Assembly (NCBI GenBank): GCA_009731375.1
Contig: BJOX01000019.1
Location: 967,587-1,012,288, forward strand
DNA: 44,702 nt
DNA from: Paulinella micropora
Taxonomy: Eukaryota > Cercozoa > Imbricatea > Euglyphida
Direction of reading: 5' to 3'
How positions within the stretch are numbered: the stretch's first letter is position 1; each line of letters starts with the position of its first letter. The position numbers were made by a program, and so were the translations under genes. The notes beneath the pieces are model-generated. The model searched no databases. It saw only the letters and a program-made list of their open reading frames with translations, and was not told where the DNA came from. Shown one piece after another: positions 28,633 to 39,008 of the stretch.

Positions 28633-31329
28633 TCATTCCACCACCGCGAAACGATTACCTTGAGTAGTGTTCGGGTAGGATGACGTATCGGTCTCCGAGG
28701 CAGTGTTGCAGGCCTGAGCTCGACCGAAATTTGGGTTGGAGCTTGCCCACGAGCCTCCTCCTCCTCTGGGTGGGGGGGCTGGAGCTCGAACAGCTCTCCC
28801 TCCATAAGGGGTATATCCCCGACCTCCTCCTCTTCCTCTCTGAGGGGTTCCCTGCCACCTCGAGGCTCCTCTCCATGTTCCTCGTCCTCGTCCTCCTCCT
28901 CCTCCTCCTCCTCCTCCTCCTGCTCCTGCTCCTCCTTCTCGTCCTCTTTGAGAGGCCTTTAAGTTCTTTTGTCTCTCCCTTTCCTCCTTCTTCTCCTTCA
29001 TCCTCTTCATGTAGGTAATGATTGCCTCTCGTAACTCCTCATCATCACACATATTGGCATACCAACCTTCGTTCACAGCGGCAATCTGAAGCATATTGAA
29101 AAGGCCCGGTTCCTTGCCTTCCGTCCTGCTCAGAAAATTTGCCCTTGCTGTTGGGTTCTGCCTATCATGATTGAAAGAGCAGTCTCTGTTCTCCATCTGT
29201 GCCTTACACTGCAAGCCCGCGAACCACCTCCAACATGCGGTCTTCAGGTCTGGCTCTCTCTGTCTCTTCCAACCGGCAACTCTGTTTGTGTACGTGGCTT
29301 GTGCGCCAACAGGTACACCGCCTGCCTGTGCCGTATGTGCCTCCGTGAGCGAGTCCATGTTTGAGCATGCACTCATCACTTCTTGAAACAGTGCTGACGG
29401 AGCAACGCTTTGAACCGTATTTTCGAACACGTGTGTCTCGAGGAAGTTCTTGGACTTCACTGAGCTAAACGTCGAGCATTGTTGTATGAGCTGAGTAAGC
29501 TTACTCGGGTTAACTGTGTGTAACGCCGAAAAGAAATAGAGGATGATCGACTTGCGGCCATAGAATAGCCCATAGGAGGAAACTACCTCCGTAAGGGTCG
29601 CCGCCAAGCCAACAGCACTCCTCAAACTCATCGCCACTGTCTCAAAGATTTCAAATCCTATGAGAGTACCAGTGCAGAGATGCTGGTATCCATGAGATTG
29701 AAAATATGAAATGAGTGTGGCCACCGCCAGTTCACACTGAGCGTCTAGGCCTGTTGCATTGTTTCTCTTAATCTCCTCCTTCTTTCTCAAAAACTTGTAC
29801 TGTGTCAGATCAAATCCCTCCGAGACTAGAGATTGGTCAAAAACAGTAACAAGGGCCTCGTATTCCTGCGTTTCGTCGCAAGGAAAAGCCTTCATGCAGG
29901 CATTGATCTCTTTGAGCTTGCTCAAAAGCGAAGCATCAGAGTCTTTGTCTGAGCTCGTCTTGGCATATAGCATGAGACTTGCCACTCCTCCTTTCTTCCC
30001 CTTGAAGGCATTTATGATGTTCTGTCTGTCCTTCTTCTCCGTGTTTGTGACCACCACCGTAGTTGAGCCCGAGGGTGCAGGGGCTGGTGGGGCAGGAGCT
30101 GGTGGGGTCAAATATGTCGGAGGGTGTGTCTTTGCACCACTCACTTTTGCTTTCATTCTTTCCAGTCTCATCGTCTTCTCGAACTCCTCATTCTCTTTCG
30201 CCTTCTTCTTCTCAGATATCACCAGCTTTTGAGCATGAGTGATAAAGGCCACCAATTCAGAAGCAGATCTGAGAAAATTATATTTCTCCACATATTGGTC
30301 AACACCTGCTTTGTTGGCGACCGGTGGTGCGTTACTAAGTGATTTAAGGACAGAGTGATCCTTGGTAGGAATCCATCTCTTCCATGCCTCCTTGTGCAGT
30401 AACGCACCCATCAACAGTCTGATCTTGGTCAGAACTCTGTCGGTCTTCTCTAACTCATCAATCACAGGATGAGTTTCTCCTGCTGCCTTAATGCTTTTTT
30501 CCATCTCTGCCTTCCCCTCCTCCAAGGCCTTTATTTCCATTGTAAAAAAATGAAATATACCACTCGAGTTTTTCGAACCCAGATTGGTCTTCATTTTTGT
30601 TACATCGACTGCCTCCTGACCAGTCGCGAGGAATCTGGCCGTTGCTCTTGGGTTTGTGTACTGGAGGTAACCCTCACATCGTGGGCCGTATGTACGTTCC
30701 CAAATCAGGGTTTGAGTGTACACCCCAAAGATAGCATCGAGTAATTCAAGGTGGGTGTGTGTGTCCCCAAACTTGATATGCTGTATCTTCTTTCTCTCTT
30801 CTGGATCAGAGACCAGTTTGCCGAGGAGCTGTGCTGTGTTTGATAATAGGATATAGACATCCTTTTTAGCACGACTTTTCTCTCTTCTTTGATCCTGAGG
30901 GATCCACACATAGGTATCCTTCTCTACCCCCATCTTGTTATCAAACTCTTCTTTAGTGAGGTCATAGTGGTCTTGCACCCACTGTTGTTCCTCCACTGTG
31001 ATCTCCTCTCCATCACTATGAATCAAGTCGATCATTTTTCGTCCTCCTCCTCCCGTGTAGGCAGGTGGTAAGGGATTACCATATGCTCCTCCTCCTCCCG
31101 TCTCTTCTTGTTCAAATCCTCCTTCATCTTCGTCTCCTCCATATCTTCCTTCATCATCCCAGCCCTCTTCTACTCCTCCTCCTACTCCTTCATCTCCTCC
31201 TCCTCCTCCTTTCAATCCTCCTCCTCCTCCTTCATTCAATCCTCTTCCTCCTCCTCCTCCTGCTTCTTCTTCTTCTCTTCTTTGATCTGCCTCCGAGAAT
31301 TCACTCACTTCGGCGGTCTCTGTCGACAT
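28633..31329 (-). CDS. gag: Gypsy Gag, left copy
   Basis: 898 residues from an ATG at 31329, the first long frame after the leader. An acidic Gly-rich N-terminus of about 110 residues encoded by GGA/GGC-type repeats leads to a helical central region and a Pro-rich APAPPAPAPS hinge. A CCCH-type finger follows (C699-X8-C708-X8-C717-X3-H721), then a Lys/Arg-rich helix and an RGG/Gly-rich tail. Gag forms the particle and binds the RNA; the finger and tail are the likely RNA-binding part. The stop TGA is followed 38 nt later by the Pol frame in another phase, so Gag-Pol fusion is blocked here. It differs from the right copy at about five residues, mostly in the last 30. Confidence 0.88.
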   Translation of the reverse strand: MSTETAEVSEFSEADQRREEEEAGGGGGRGLNEGGGGGLKGGGGGDEGVGGGVEEGWDDEGRYGGDEDEGGFEQEETGGGGAYGNPLPPAYTGGGGRKMIDLIHSDGEEITVEEQQWVQDHYDLTKEEFDNKMGVEKDTYVWIPQDQRREKSRAKKDVYILLSNTAQLLGKLVSDPEERKKIQHIKFGDTHTHLELLDAIFGVYTQTLIWERTYGPRCEGYLQYTNPRATARFLATGQEAVDVTKMKTNLGSKNSSGIFHFFTMEIKALEEGKAEMEKSIKAAGETHPVIDELEKTDRVLTKIRLLMGALLHKEAWKRWIPTKDHSVLKSLSNAPPVANKAGVDQYVEKYNFLRSASELVAFITHAQKLVISEKKKAKENEEFEKTMRLERMKAKVSGAKTHPPTYLTPPAPAPPAPAPSGSTTVVVTNTEKKDRQNIINAFKGKKGGVASLMLYAKTSSDKDSDASLLSKLKEINACMKAFPCDETQEYEALVTVFDQSLVSEGFDLTQYKFLRKKEEIKRNNATGLDAQCELAVATLISYFQSHGYQHLCTGTLIGFEIFETVAMSLRSAVGLAATLTEVVSSYGLFYGRKSIILYFFSALHTVNPSKLTQLIQQCSTFSSVKSKNFLETHVFENTVQSVAPSALFQEVMSACSNMDSLTEAHTAQAGGVPVGAQATYTNRVAGWKRQREPDLKTACWRWFAGLQCKAQMENRDCSFNHDRQNPTARANFLSRTEGKEPGLFNMLQIAAVNEGWYANMCDDEELREAIITYMKRMKEKKEERERQKNLKASQRGREGGAGAGGGGGGGGGGRGRGTWRGASRWQGTPQRGRGGGRGYTPYGGRAVRAPAPPPRGGGGSWASSNPNFGRAQACNTASETDTSSYPNTTQGNRFAVVE

Positions 31330-32115
31330 GATGTCGTAGTAGTGATCAACAGGAGGACAGTGTCAGCTCCTATGTTTGGTTTTTGTTCGTTTGTGTTCTG
31401 TTCCTCCTTCAGTCGATTGACTAGTGAAGAGAGAAACTAATAGAGAGGGTAGGATAAGATTCCCTGTCCTCTATGAAACACTGTTTGTATGTTTGTTTTT
31501 GTTTGAGAAAAATAGTCTTTGAGACTTTCTCCGATTTCTTGTTCTCCTTACTCAGATTACTTTCTCCTCCTTCTTTTCTATATTGTATCTAGTATGAGGC
31601 ACTTGGACCTACACACAGATAGTAATAGAGAAGCTAGAAAAGCTCTCCTTGAGAAGTCGACAGTCGGTCGGATAGGTTCTCAGACCTACCTTTAGAAAAC
31701 GATCAGAGATTTGCAAAAATACTCTGACGTATGTGTGAGATAATGCAGATAAATGCACAAACTAGAAGGGTAGAGTGTTGTGCTCCTGTCCCTATGCTTG
31801 TTTGTGTTTTGTGTGTGTTCCTTCACTCTTCTGTCCACCTCCTTCTTCTTGGTCTCTGTGTGAGAACAGCAAGAACGACAGAGAGTTTGTATCTGATGTC
31901 TCCTTGTGAGCACACAGATACTGATTGGGCTAGAGGGTACGAGACACCTGCTTGAGACCAATCAAATTATTTGTTTTGTGAAAGAGTTATGAGGGAGCTG
32001 TGTTGGAGTATTTGTTTTCGTCTGACGTCCCCGTGTGAGACAGGTCAGTGAAAATTCACTCTGTTGCCTGTGTGGCAAAGCAGAAAGAAATCACCCTAGT
32101 GATGTGGACTCCAAA
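31330..32115 (-). promoter_or_regulatory. Gypsy leader, left copy
   Basis: 786 bp between LTR 2 and the Gag ATG, repeated at 41703-42488. It is T-rich on the + strand, with one small upstream frame of 89 codons (31692-31961) that has no recognisable domain. It should hold the packaging signal, which I cannot locate by eye. Confidence 0.65.
32096..32115 (-). promoter_or_regulatory. Candidate primer-binding site, left copy
   Basis: On the element strand, two bases after the end of LTR 2 the sequence reads TGGAGTCCACATCACTAG. TGG fits pairing with a tRNA 3' CCA, but the rest does not match a tRNA T arm that I recognise, so the primer is unassigned. Confidence 0.4.
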
Positions 32116-32352
32116 TGTAATGCCCCCAACGATAGCTCGTAAAAAGTCGGTAATACAACCAAACACAGTCCTCAAGAATGAGAATGATGTCTCGTTGTAT
32201 TAGCTCAGTGAAGCCAAAAAGGAAAACGGCAACAGACCAGGAATAAAATGGCATCAGGTCCAATCCGGACAAATAATACTGAAAAACAAGCTGGTGCACC
32301 TGTCACCAGGAAAAGGTACTTTTTACCGGCTATCCGGGGGGTGATGCCTACA
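32116..32352 (-). repeat. Gypsy LTR 2, shared between the two copies
   Basis: It serves as 5' LTR of the left unit and 3' LTR of the right unit. It has a leader-type sequence on its left and a polypurine tract on its right, with no target duplication around it. It is 237 bp. Confidence 0.92.
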
Positions 32353-32364
32353 GTACCCCCTCCC
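32353..32364 (-). promoter_or_regulatory. Gypsy polypurine tract, right copy
   Basis: Same gtaccccctccc as in the left copy, directly inside LTR 2. Confidence 0.85.
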
Positions 32365-33191
32365 GATTTTATGACGGAAATAGCATTTTCGTCATACACC
32401 TTCTGATTTCTTTCTGCAAATAGTATGCGCTATGGAGTCATGCCACACAGCGCATCGACCCACGGATAGACGCTAAAAGACGATAAATATATCCTCATAC
32501 GGCACGTCAAAGCGGATTCTCTAGCCTTTCTTGTAAATTTTGAACTCCTTCCCCTCAATTTCTTTTTTTTTTTTTTTTTCGGCAGTATGTCAAGAACAAA
32601 CGTACAATTAATAAAAAAATACAAGCAACGTGGTGCTGTAGTACGATTCCCCCTTTGATCTCCTTCTTCTTCTTATCATTATCATTATTATTATTATTAT
32701 TCACAGGGAGATCGTAAGTACATTGTCTTTTTTAATGACATACCCTTGTATAAGGCGGATATCCTATGATATAGTATTAGGGGGCCAGTCCTAATAGCTA
32801 TATCCGAAGTCGAGGTGTATGTACCCGACCCTGCGATATACCGACACAAGTAGAGATTGACCGTGCTCAGGTACGACAGTATATAATCTATCGTAAAAAA
32901 TAATTTAATGAAAGTTTCAGAGAACATTTCATTTTCGAGAACATCATCCCAGGACTTGGAAAGGGTCATACCCGGGAACACCATCGCTCAATACACTAGC
33001 GATCCCCGTATACGGTGTAGTATCATCGTCGATCGACCTTTCGCACTCGTATGTTGCGATCGAATGCCAAGTTATATCACTGAGTCTTTTTAATATTCAT
33101 ATTGATAACTGATGATGCATGATCAAATCATGATACGCCGTGGGCAATCAATCAGTTTATTTGAGACGCATAAAGAAAAATAGTTTCTTTG
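32365..33191 (-). other. Gypsy 3' noncoding region, right copy
   Basis: Near-identical to 21984-22813, three T shorter in the homopolymer. No gene recognised. Confidence 0.7.
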
Positions 33192-36100
33192 TCACTGCCT
33201 TCGTCGTCTGGCGCGGATTTCTTTGCCTGGTGGAGGACCACCAACAAAAGTCAGATCGAACTTTGACTGTTCGAGAATGTCCCAGATCTTATTAGGGATT
33301 CCGCCCAACGATAATTCAAAAGGGACATCAAGCACTCCTCTTGGCAGTGTCTGAATGGTCCACGCAGTGTAATCCTTGTCTCTGGGAGTAATTGTATCAT
33401 CCCATGTCTCGAGACTTTTTGCGTCTTTATATACTGGCAGATAATGTCTTGCCTTTGGATCCTCAACCGGGTCCATACTTCTCCAGAACTGGAGTATCGG
33501 TTGTACTATCTTTGCGGCTGATGATATTTTGAGTGTCCGTGTGACACGCATCTGTCGTGGGACCGCCACGACCCGCATCAAGTATAAGTCTGAGAGAGTG
33601 TCATCAGCGACATGTTGTTCCGCTGGTCTCATCAGATAGAAAACATTTTTCACCCATGCGATGGTTGCTATCGCATCGCCTTCCTTCCATCGCTCATGGA
33701 CAATCTCAACGTTGCCCGCGTTTGGGTCAGTGTCCGTCCCCTCCTCCTCCTGGTGGACGTCCTTTGATCTCATCGACCTCATCGCCTTCCTCGGTTGGTC
33801 GTTGATAAGATCATTCCGCGCTCTCCTTAGCTGCGCCTCTGTGATCTTCTCCTTCTTTCCGCTATGCTCTCGCGGAGACTTGGACTGAGTCCCCACCGCG
33901 CTTATGCGGTCAGTCTTCTCCTTGCTGTCCACCTCACTCTCCTCCTTCTCAGCTATCGGTGCCCGATAAGCATCGTCTTGGTCTATGCCAGCCTCCTTGT
34001 GGATGGGCGGCACCTCTTTGAAATCATCCTTCATCCGTTTTAACGCCTCCTCAACGGATTCATCTTCCAGTAAGAAGGGATCATACTTAATCAGCCTTCT
34101 TACATTCACAATTTGCACCTTCCCTCTACCCCTGATCTTGTAATTCAGAGGTCCCGTCTGTTCCATAATCTGATAAGGTCCTTTCCAGTGAGTGAACAGC
34201 TTAGAGCTGACTCCCTTCGGGACTTGAGGATGGTACAATAGTACAATATCCCCGACCTGGAACTTGATCTGATCCAAGTGCGCTTGTCGCACCCCTTCAG
34301 CATCAGTCTTTCGGCGCTCCGCCTCTCTATGCGCCCTGACTATTTGTTCCGCCTCCATCTTCACTCTAAGTCTCATCCCAAACAACTCATCCGCATCCGC
34401 CCAAGTGTCTTTTGGGTGAAGGAGCGAAGTCGGGATATCAGGCTCACGCCCATATACTAACTGATATGGCGAGATTGAGCTCTTCGAGCCTCCTAACGCC
34501 GTAGAGGGTAGACAGTTCATTGCAAACGCAAATGATGGTGCTGCCTCGACCCATGCTCTTTGATTCTCCTTCTTCGTGCAATACATCTTTAGCGAGGCTT
34601 TGAGGGGTCTGTGTACCCGCTCGATTTTCCCATTTGCTCGCGGGTTATAGGCAGTAACATATTGCCATTTCATCCCGTAATACTTAGATAGTTTGTCGAT
34701 GACCTCGTTATTAAAGTCCGAGCCTCGATCAGAACATATCTTTCTTGGTACTCCGATCTGTGAGATGATCCTATCGATCAGCGCCTCGGCCGTCGTCTTG
34801 CCGGTAACGTCTTTGACAGGGATGATCCACACATAGTTGGTGGCTCTGTCAATAGCCGTAAGGAGGTATTTGTAACCATCCTTCGATTCTGGGAAAGGTC
34901 CCACATGATCAATGTGTATAAACTCAAACATCCCCGCATGAAGAGGAAATTCGCCAATCAGGCCGAAATTTGCCTTCAGTGGTGTTTTGTTTATCTTGCA
35001 CGGGATGCATGCATCCACCGCCTGATCTATCTCCTCCTTCATCTTCTTCCACCAGAATCGCCTCGCTACGAACATATGAGTTCGTTGTCGACCCGGATGC
35101 GCCAAAAGTGGGCAATTGTGGGCTGCGACAAATATAAATCGTCTCAGACTCTCCGGTACCCAAAGGGTCCATTTGTCCGGCTGTGACGCATAGCGACCGT
35201 GAAGGCCCTTGTACCACAGTAGACCATCTCTCCATCCCATCTCCTTCATCTGATCTTTGATCGCTTTCGTCATCCGTAGCTCATCCGGGTTCTGATATAA
35301 CTGTATCAGTTCTTTAAACTCCGGATCTTGAGCCTGTTGTTGCCTCCATGCGGTAGGCGAGGCTATATGGATAGTACCATCTTCTAGCCGTACCCCGATT
35401 CTTTCCGGGTCATCGTCTAGGTCACTTCTCCGCTCTTGAGGAGGCTCCGCATAAACTTCCTGCGTCTCCTCTTCCTCTCTTATGTTCGCCTTCGCATTCT
35501 CATATACCTCATAGGACCACTCAGCGTCCTCCTGGGTATGTAGCTCACAACATATCCCGTGATCCGGGCCTTGTGGACTGTACCGTAGACCTGTGCGGTC
35601 ATATCGGACTCCACTCGCCATCTCCATCGCCTCAATGTGGCTGACCTCATACACCTTGTCAGTGGACAAGTCTTCCATCTCCACCGTGGACACCAACGCC
35701 GATACTTCTGAGTTAAACTCTAGCCTAGAGAGGCTATCAGCGACCACATTTCGCTTTCCCGGTAGATGGACCATTGTAAAATCGAAACAAGACAAGAACG
35801 CTTGCCACCGCGCCAGCCGTCCCGTCTGTTCATGATTCATCAACCATAACAGGTTATGATGATCAGTTCTGACAGTAAATTGAGGTCCTCCCCACAAATA
35901 CTCTCTGAGCCTCTTGAGGGCCCATACTACCGCCAACGCCTCTCTTTGCCTTGTGCAATAGTTTCTCTCCGCCGCACACAACTTCCTACTAATAAACATG
36001 ATTGGGCGTAATTTCTTCTCCTCATCCTCTTGTTGTAATACAGCCCCAATCGCAAACTTAGATGCGTCTGTATCGACTACGAATTGTTTCGTAAAGTCGG

Positions 36101-38972
36101 GCATCGTTAACACCAGTCCTCCGTCTTTCGGGTCTTTGTAAATGAGATCTTTGAGCGCATGAAACGCTTGCAAAGCCTCTTCGTCCCACTTCTCAAAGTC
36201 TCCAAAATCTATCATTTTCTCCACTTTAGCCCGTGTTGCACCCCAATCGGGTATAAACTGGCTATAGTATTGCGCCATCGCAAGGAATGAGTGCAATTCA
36301 GTGCGGTTCTTCGGTATCGGTCGATTCATAATCTCCTCCCTCTTCTCTTTGGATATCGAGACTCGATTATGGGAGATCTCGTACCCTAAGTATGTCACAC
36401 TCGTCTTGGCAAGTTGACACTTCTTTAGATTGCACTTCAGGCCAAAAGCTCCGATGCGCCTGAATATATCGGACAAATGATCGATATGCTCCTCCATTGT
36501 GTTAGAGTATACGATAATGTCATCGATATAGCAAAATGCATATTCTCCCGCCTTCTGTCCCCGCCTTCTCATAAAGCCACCGTCAGACAAATCATCGTAC
36601 TGACTGCTCAACATCTTCTGCATCGCCTTCTGGAAAAGTCCTGGGGCTTGCTTGAGGCCCATCGGAAGCACTTTCCATTGGTATATTTCCATACCCACCA
36701 CAAACGCCGTCAGCCATCTGGACTTTTCCTCCAGTGGTATCTGCCAGAAGCCATTCTTAAGGTCAATGACCGAATAGAATTTTGCATTCCGCAGTACTCT
36801 CCTTCCTTCTTCTAATGTCGGGAGAGGATTTCTCTCTTCCTCCAGCACCTTGTTAACACGAGCATAGTTAACTGTCAGGCGCCATTCTCCTCCTGGCTTC
36901 GGCACTATTCTCGGTTGTGAGACTATTGGAGATGTTGATCTCTCAATAAAGTCCTCATTGAGCAGCTGTCTTGCTAGCTCCTCCGCTATCTTCGCCTCAT
37001 GTATACTCAAATTCGCCCTTCGTGGTGCCGGTGACGGCTCCGCACCCGGTATTTTGTAAATAACCGCAGTGAAATCTTCAGGCTTGACACCACCTGCATG
37101 TGGAGGGTCAAAAATTTCCTTGTTCGCCTCTAATTTGGCTTTTAAAAGCTCCTTCTCCTTCTCCGTGCCTACTCCTTCTTCCAATATTTTCCGCGCCGCC
37201 TCTTGAAAATCTTCATCAGACATCTGCTTATGCTGCTTGAGGGGTTCTCTGTCCTCCTCCAAGCCTAAGTCCTCTTCCGAGACATCATCTAGGCCCGTCT
37301 TTTCATACGTGACCGTGTCCGGCTCATCATCTTTACCGAGCTCCACCAGCATGTCAATGAGTCTCGCGTATTGCAAAGGAGCTTTACGGGTGTAAAAACC
37401 ATCAAAGCATGTGAATGCTTGCGGTATCAATTTCAACTTGTCGAGGTCTCTGAGCTTCCGCTTGTATGCACTGCTCTGCTCACGAGTTCCCATACGACAA
37501 GCCACCACTAGCTGTTGCTTGCGAGAGGGTACCGGTATAGGATGATCAATAAGCCGGTCCCTTATTTCCTGCGCCCATATCGCCTTCTCATTATATGGCA
37601 GGATAATAGTATACGGCTTATTATTTTCGAATAAAGTCCGTAAGCATTTCTTCACTTCAGACAGTGAACGCGGCCACGTGGGCTCGTCACCCCAGAAATC
37701 AGTAATAAAACTTTTAATAGTTTCTGGTGGAGTATCCGGGATTCGCCCCGTTCTCCTTGGTACAAACGCCTCCCTTTTTTCTTCTCCTACTTTCGCATGG
37801 AAACAGTATCCGTTAGTAATATGGACATCTGTTCCTACTCCTTCCGCGAATCTCGCCAACGACGGGCTTCTTTGTGCGACACATATAATCTCCTCCTTTC
37901 GCTTCTCGATTAAGTCATCAATAGACTTTTTGTCCCAATGGCATGTCGGAACTGTGACAGTGCACACTTGGGATTCCCAATTGTCGGTCCAGGACAGTTC
38001 ATCCGGTCTTACGACATGGGGGTGAACGTACACCTCAAGTGCCTCATGTGCGATGGCCATCTTTTTGTGATCCGTCGCTAGACTCAGCTCATAAGCCTCA
38101 TAAGAGTCAGTAGCGTTGAAGGGATCAATATCGTTCTCTTCTCCTCTTTTTACTCCATATATCACTCGCCGTGCGGCGCAATCAATCACAGCCCCCATCG
38201 TAGCCAATTGGTCATACGATAGTAATATTGACCCGTGGTAACCGGGGACGACATAGAGGTCCATACGGTATACTCGTGCGGATTTCAATTTAAAGGTCAG
38301 TGTGATGATTCCCGTGATATCCGTCCGGCTGCTCACTCCTTTGAGAGTGCCCGTTGACTTTTTCATATTTCCGTCCACCCAGTCCCGGTATCGATTAAAA
38401 AACTTCCTGCCGACAATATTAATATTCGCCATCGTATCATTACCAACTTTTAATATTGTCTTCAATGTTTCACAATAAAGTTCCGTATAACACAGAGCAT
38501 CGGGCCTGTGTATATTGGCTGCGAGAACAAGAACTTTACGTTCCAAATTTTGGAGTCTTGTCTCTAAGTTTTTCAACTCCTCCTTCTTCTCCTCCTGCTT
38601 CACCTCATTAACATTTTTATTATTCTGCGGTACTGGTGCGTTTACTATTTGAGCGACATTGTCTTGTGGTACTTGAGTACACACATTGTCTTTTTGCTCG
38701 CCACCCGCCGCGACCGTAGACATTGAGTCTGTTCGTGGTTGTTTGCTTGGCCGAGGCGATACGTCTGCCATTGGCCTCCTCGCCTCCATCGCAAGTCTCG
38801 CCTTCCTATTTGCATCAGTTATCATTGGTAACCGTGCTGTATGAACGGGTATGAGACTACCTTGGGGCTGCAGTCTCTGTGTACCCACATCTTTGTTTTC
38901 ACATAGAGGAAGCGTTGGCCCAGTCTGCACAACAGCATTAGAAAGCACTGTGACTTTAGGGTTAAACTTCAC
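33192..38972 (-). CDS. pol: Gypsy Pol, right copy (PR-RT-RH-IN), intact
   Basis: 1926 residues with the same domains and positions as the left copy: DTMA at 179-182, YIDD at 815-818, D1355/D1415/E1451, GPY/F at 1598 and a ~265-residue C-terminal extension. It keeps the residues that look conserved where the left copy differs. The frame is continuous with Gag: 11 sense codons and one TGA lie between the Gag end and the GTG at 38972, with no frameshift, and no ATG occurs for the next 49 residues. This points to Pol being made as a Gag-Pol readthrough product. No internal stop is visible, so this copy may still be functional. Confidence 0.92.
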   Translation of the reverse strand: MKFNPKVTVLSNAVVQTGPTLPLCENKDVGTQRLQPQGSLIPVHTARLPMITDANRKARLAMEARRPMADVSPRPSKQPRTDSMSTVAAGGEQKDNVCTQVPQDNVAQIVNAPVPQNNKNVNEVKQEEKKEELKNLETRLQNLERKVLVLAANIHRPDALCYTELYCETLKTILKVGNDTMANINIVGRKFFNRYRDWVDGNMKKSTGTLKGVSSRTDITGIITLTFKLKSARVYRMDLYVVPGYHGSILLSYDQLATMGAVIDCAARRVIYGVKRGEENDIDPFNATDSYEAYELSLATDHKKMAIAHEALEVYVHPHVVRPDELSWTDNWESQVCTVTVPTCHWDKKSIDDLIEKRKEEIICVAQRSPSLARFAEGVGTDVHITNGYCFHAKVGEEKREAFVPRRTGRIPDTPPETIKSFITDFWGDEPTWPRSLSEVKKCLRTLFENNKPYTIILPYNEKAIWAQEIRDRLIDHPIPVPSRKQQLVVACRMGTREQSSAYKRKLRDLDKLKLIPQAFTCFDGFYTRKAPLQYARLIDMLVELGKDDEPDTVTYEKTGLDDVSEEDLGLEEDREPLKQHKQMSDEDFQEAARKILEEGVGTEKEKELLKAKLEANKEIFDPPHAGGVKPEDFTAVIYKIPGAEPSPAPRRANLSIHEAKIAEELARQLLNEDFIERSTSPIVSQPRIVPKPGGEWRLTVNYARVNKVLEEERNPLPTLEEGRRVLRNAKFYSVIDLKNGFWQIPLEEKSRWLTAFVVGMEIYQWKVLPMGLKQAPGLFQKAMQKMLSSQYDDLSDGGFMRRRGQKAGEYAFCYIDDIIVYSNTMEEHIDHLSDIFRRIGAFGLKCNLKKCQLAKTSVTYLGYEISHNRVSISKEKREEIMNRPIPKNRTELHSFLAMAQYYSQFIPDWGATRAKVEKMIDFGDFEKWDEEALQAFHALKDLIYKDPKDGGLVLTMPDFTKQFVVDTDASKFAIGAVLQQEDEEKKLRPIMFISRKLCAAERNYCTRQREALAVVWALKRLREYLWGGPQFTVRTDHHNLLWLMNHEQTGRLARWQAFLSCFDFTMVHLPGKRNVVADSLSRLEFNSEVSALVSTVEMEDLSTDKVYEVSHIEAMEMASGVRYDRTGLRYSPQGPDHGICCELHTQEDAEWSYEVYENAKANIREEEETQEVYAEPPQERRSDLDDDPERIGVRLEDGTIHIASPTAWRQQQAQDPEFKELIQLYQNPDELRMTKAIKDQMKEMGWRDGLLWYKGLHGRYASQPDKWTLWVPESLRRFIFVAAHNCPLLAHPGRQRTHMFVARRFWWKKMKEEIDQAVDACIPCKINKTPLKANFGLIGEFPLHAGMFEFIHIDHVGPFPESKDGYKYLLTAIDRATNYVWIIPVKDVTGKTTAEALIDRIISQIGVPRKICSDRGSDFNNEVIDKLSKYYGMKWQYVTAYNPRANGKIERVHRPLKASLKMYCTKKENQRAWVEAAPSFAFAMNCLPSTALGGSKSSISPYQLVYGREPDIPTSLLHPKDTWADADELFGMRLRVKMEAEQIVRAHREAERRKTDAEGVRQAHLDQIKFQVGDIVLLYHPQVPKGVSSKLFTHWKGPYQIMEQTGPLNYKIRGRGKVQIVNVRRLIKYDPFLLEDESVEEALKRMKDDFKEVPPIHKEAGIDQDDAYRAPIAEKEESEVDSKEKTDRISAVGTQSKSPREHSGKKEKITEAQLRRARNDLINDQPRKAMRSMRSKDVHQEEEGTDTDPNAGNVEIVHERWKEGDAIATIAWVKNVFYLMRPAEQHVADDTLSDLYLMRVVAVPRQMRVTRTLKISSAAKIVQPILQFWRSMDPVEDPKARHYLPVYKDAKSLETWDDTITPRDKDYTAWTIQTLPRGVLDVPFELSLGGIPNKIWDILEQSKFDLTFVGGPPPGKEIRARRRRQ

Positions 38973-39008
38973 AGTCTTCTCCTTCCTCTCTTCTTCCCCC
39001 TCCAGTCA
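38973..39008 (-). promoter_or_regulatory. Gag-Pol stop codon with likely readthrough context
   Basis: The Gag stop is TGA followed by CTG and then purine-rich GAGGGGGAAGAAGAG on the element strand. The Gag frame continues open through it into Pol. TGA followed by C is a known weak termination context. A stimulatory RNA structure downstream is not obvious by eye. Confidence 0.6.
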
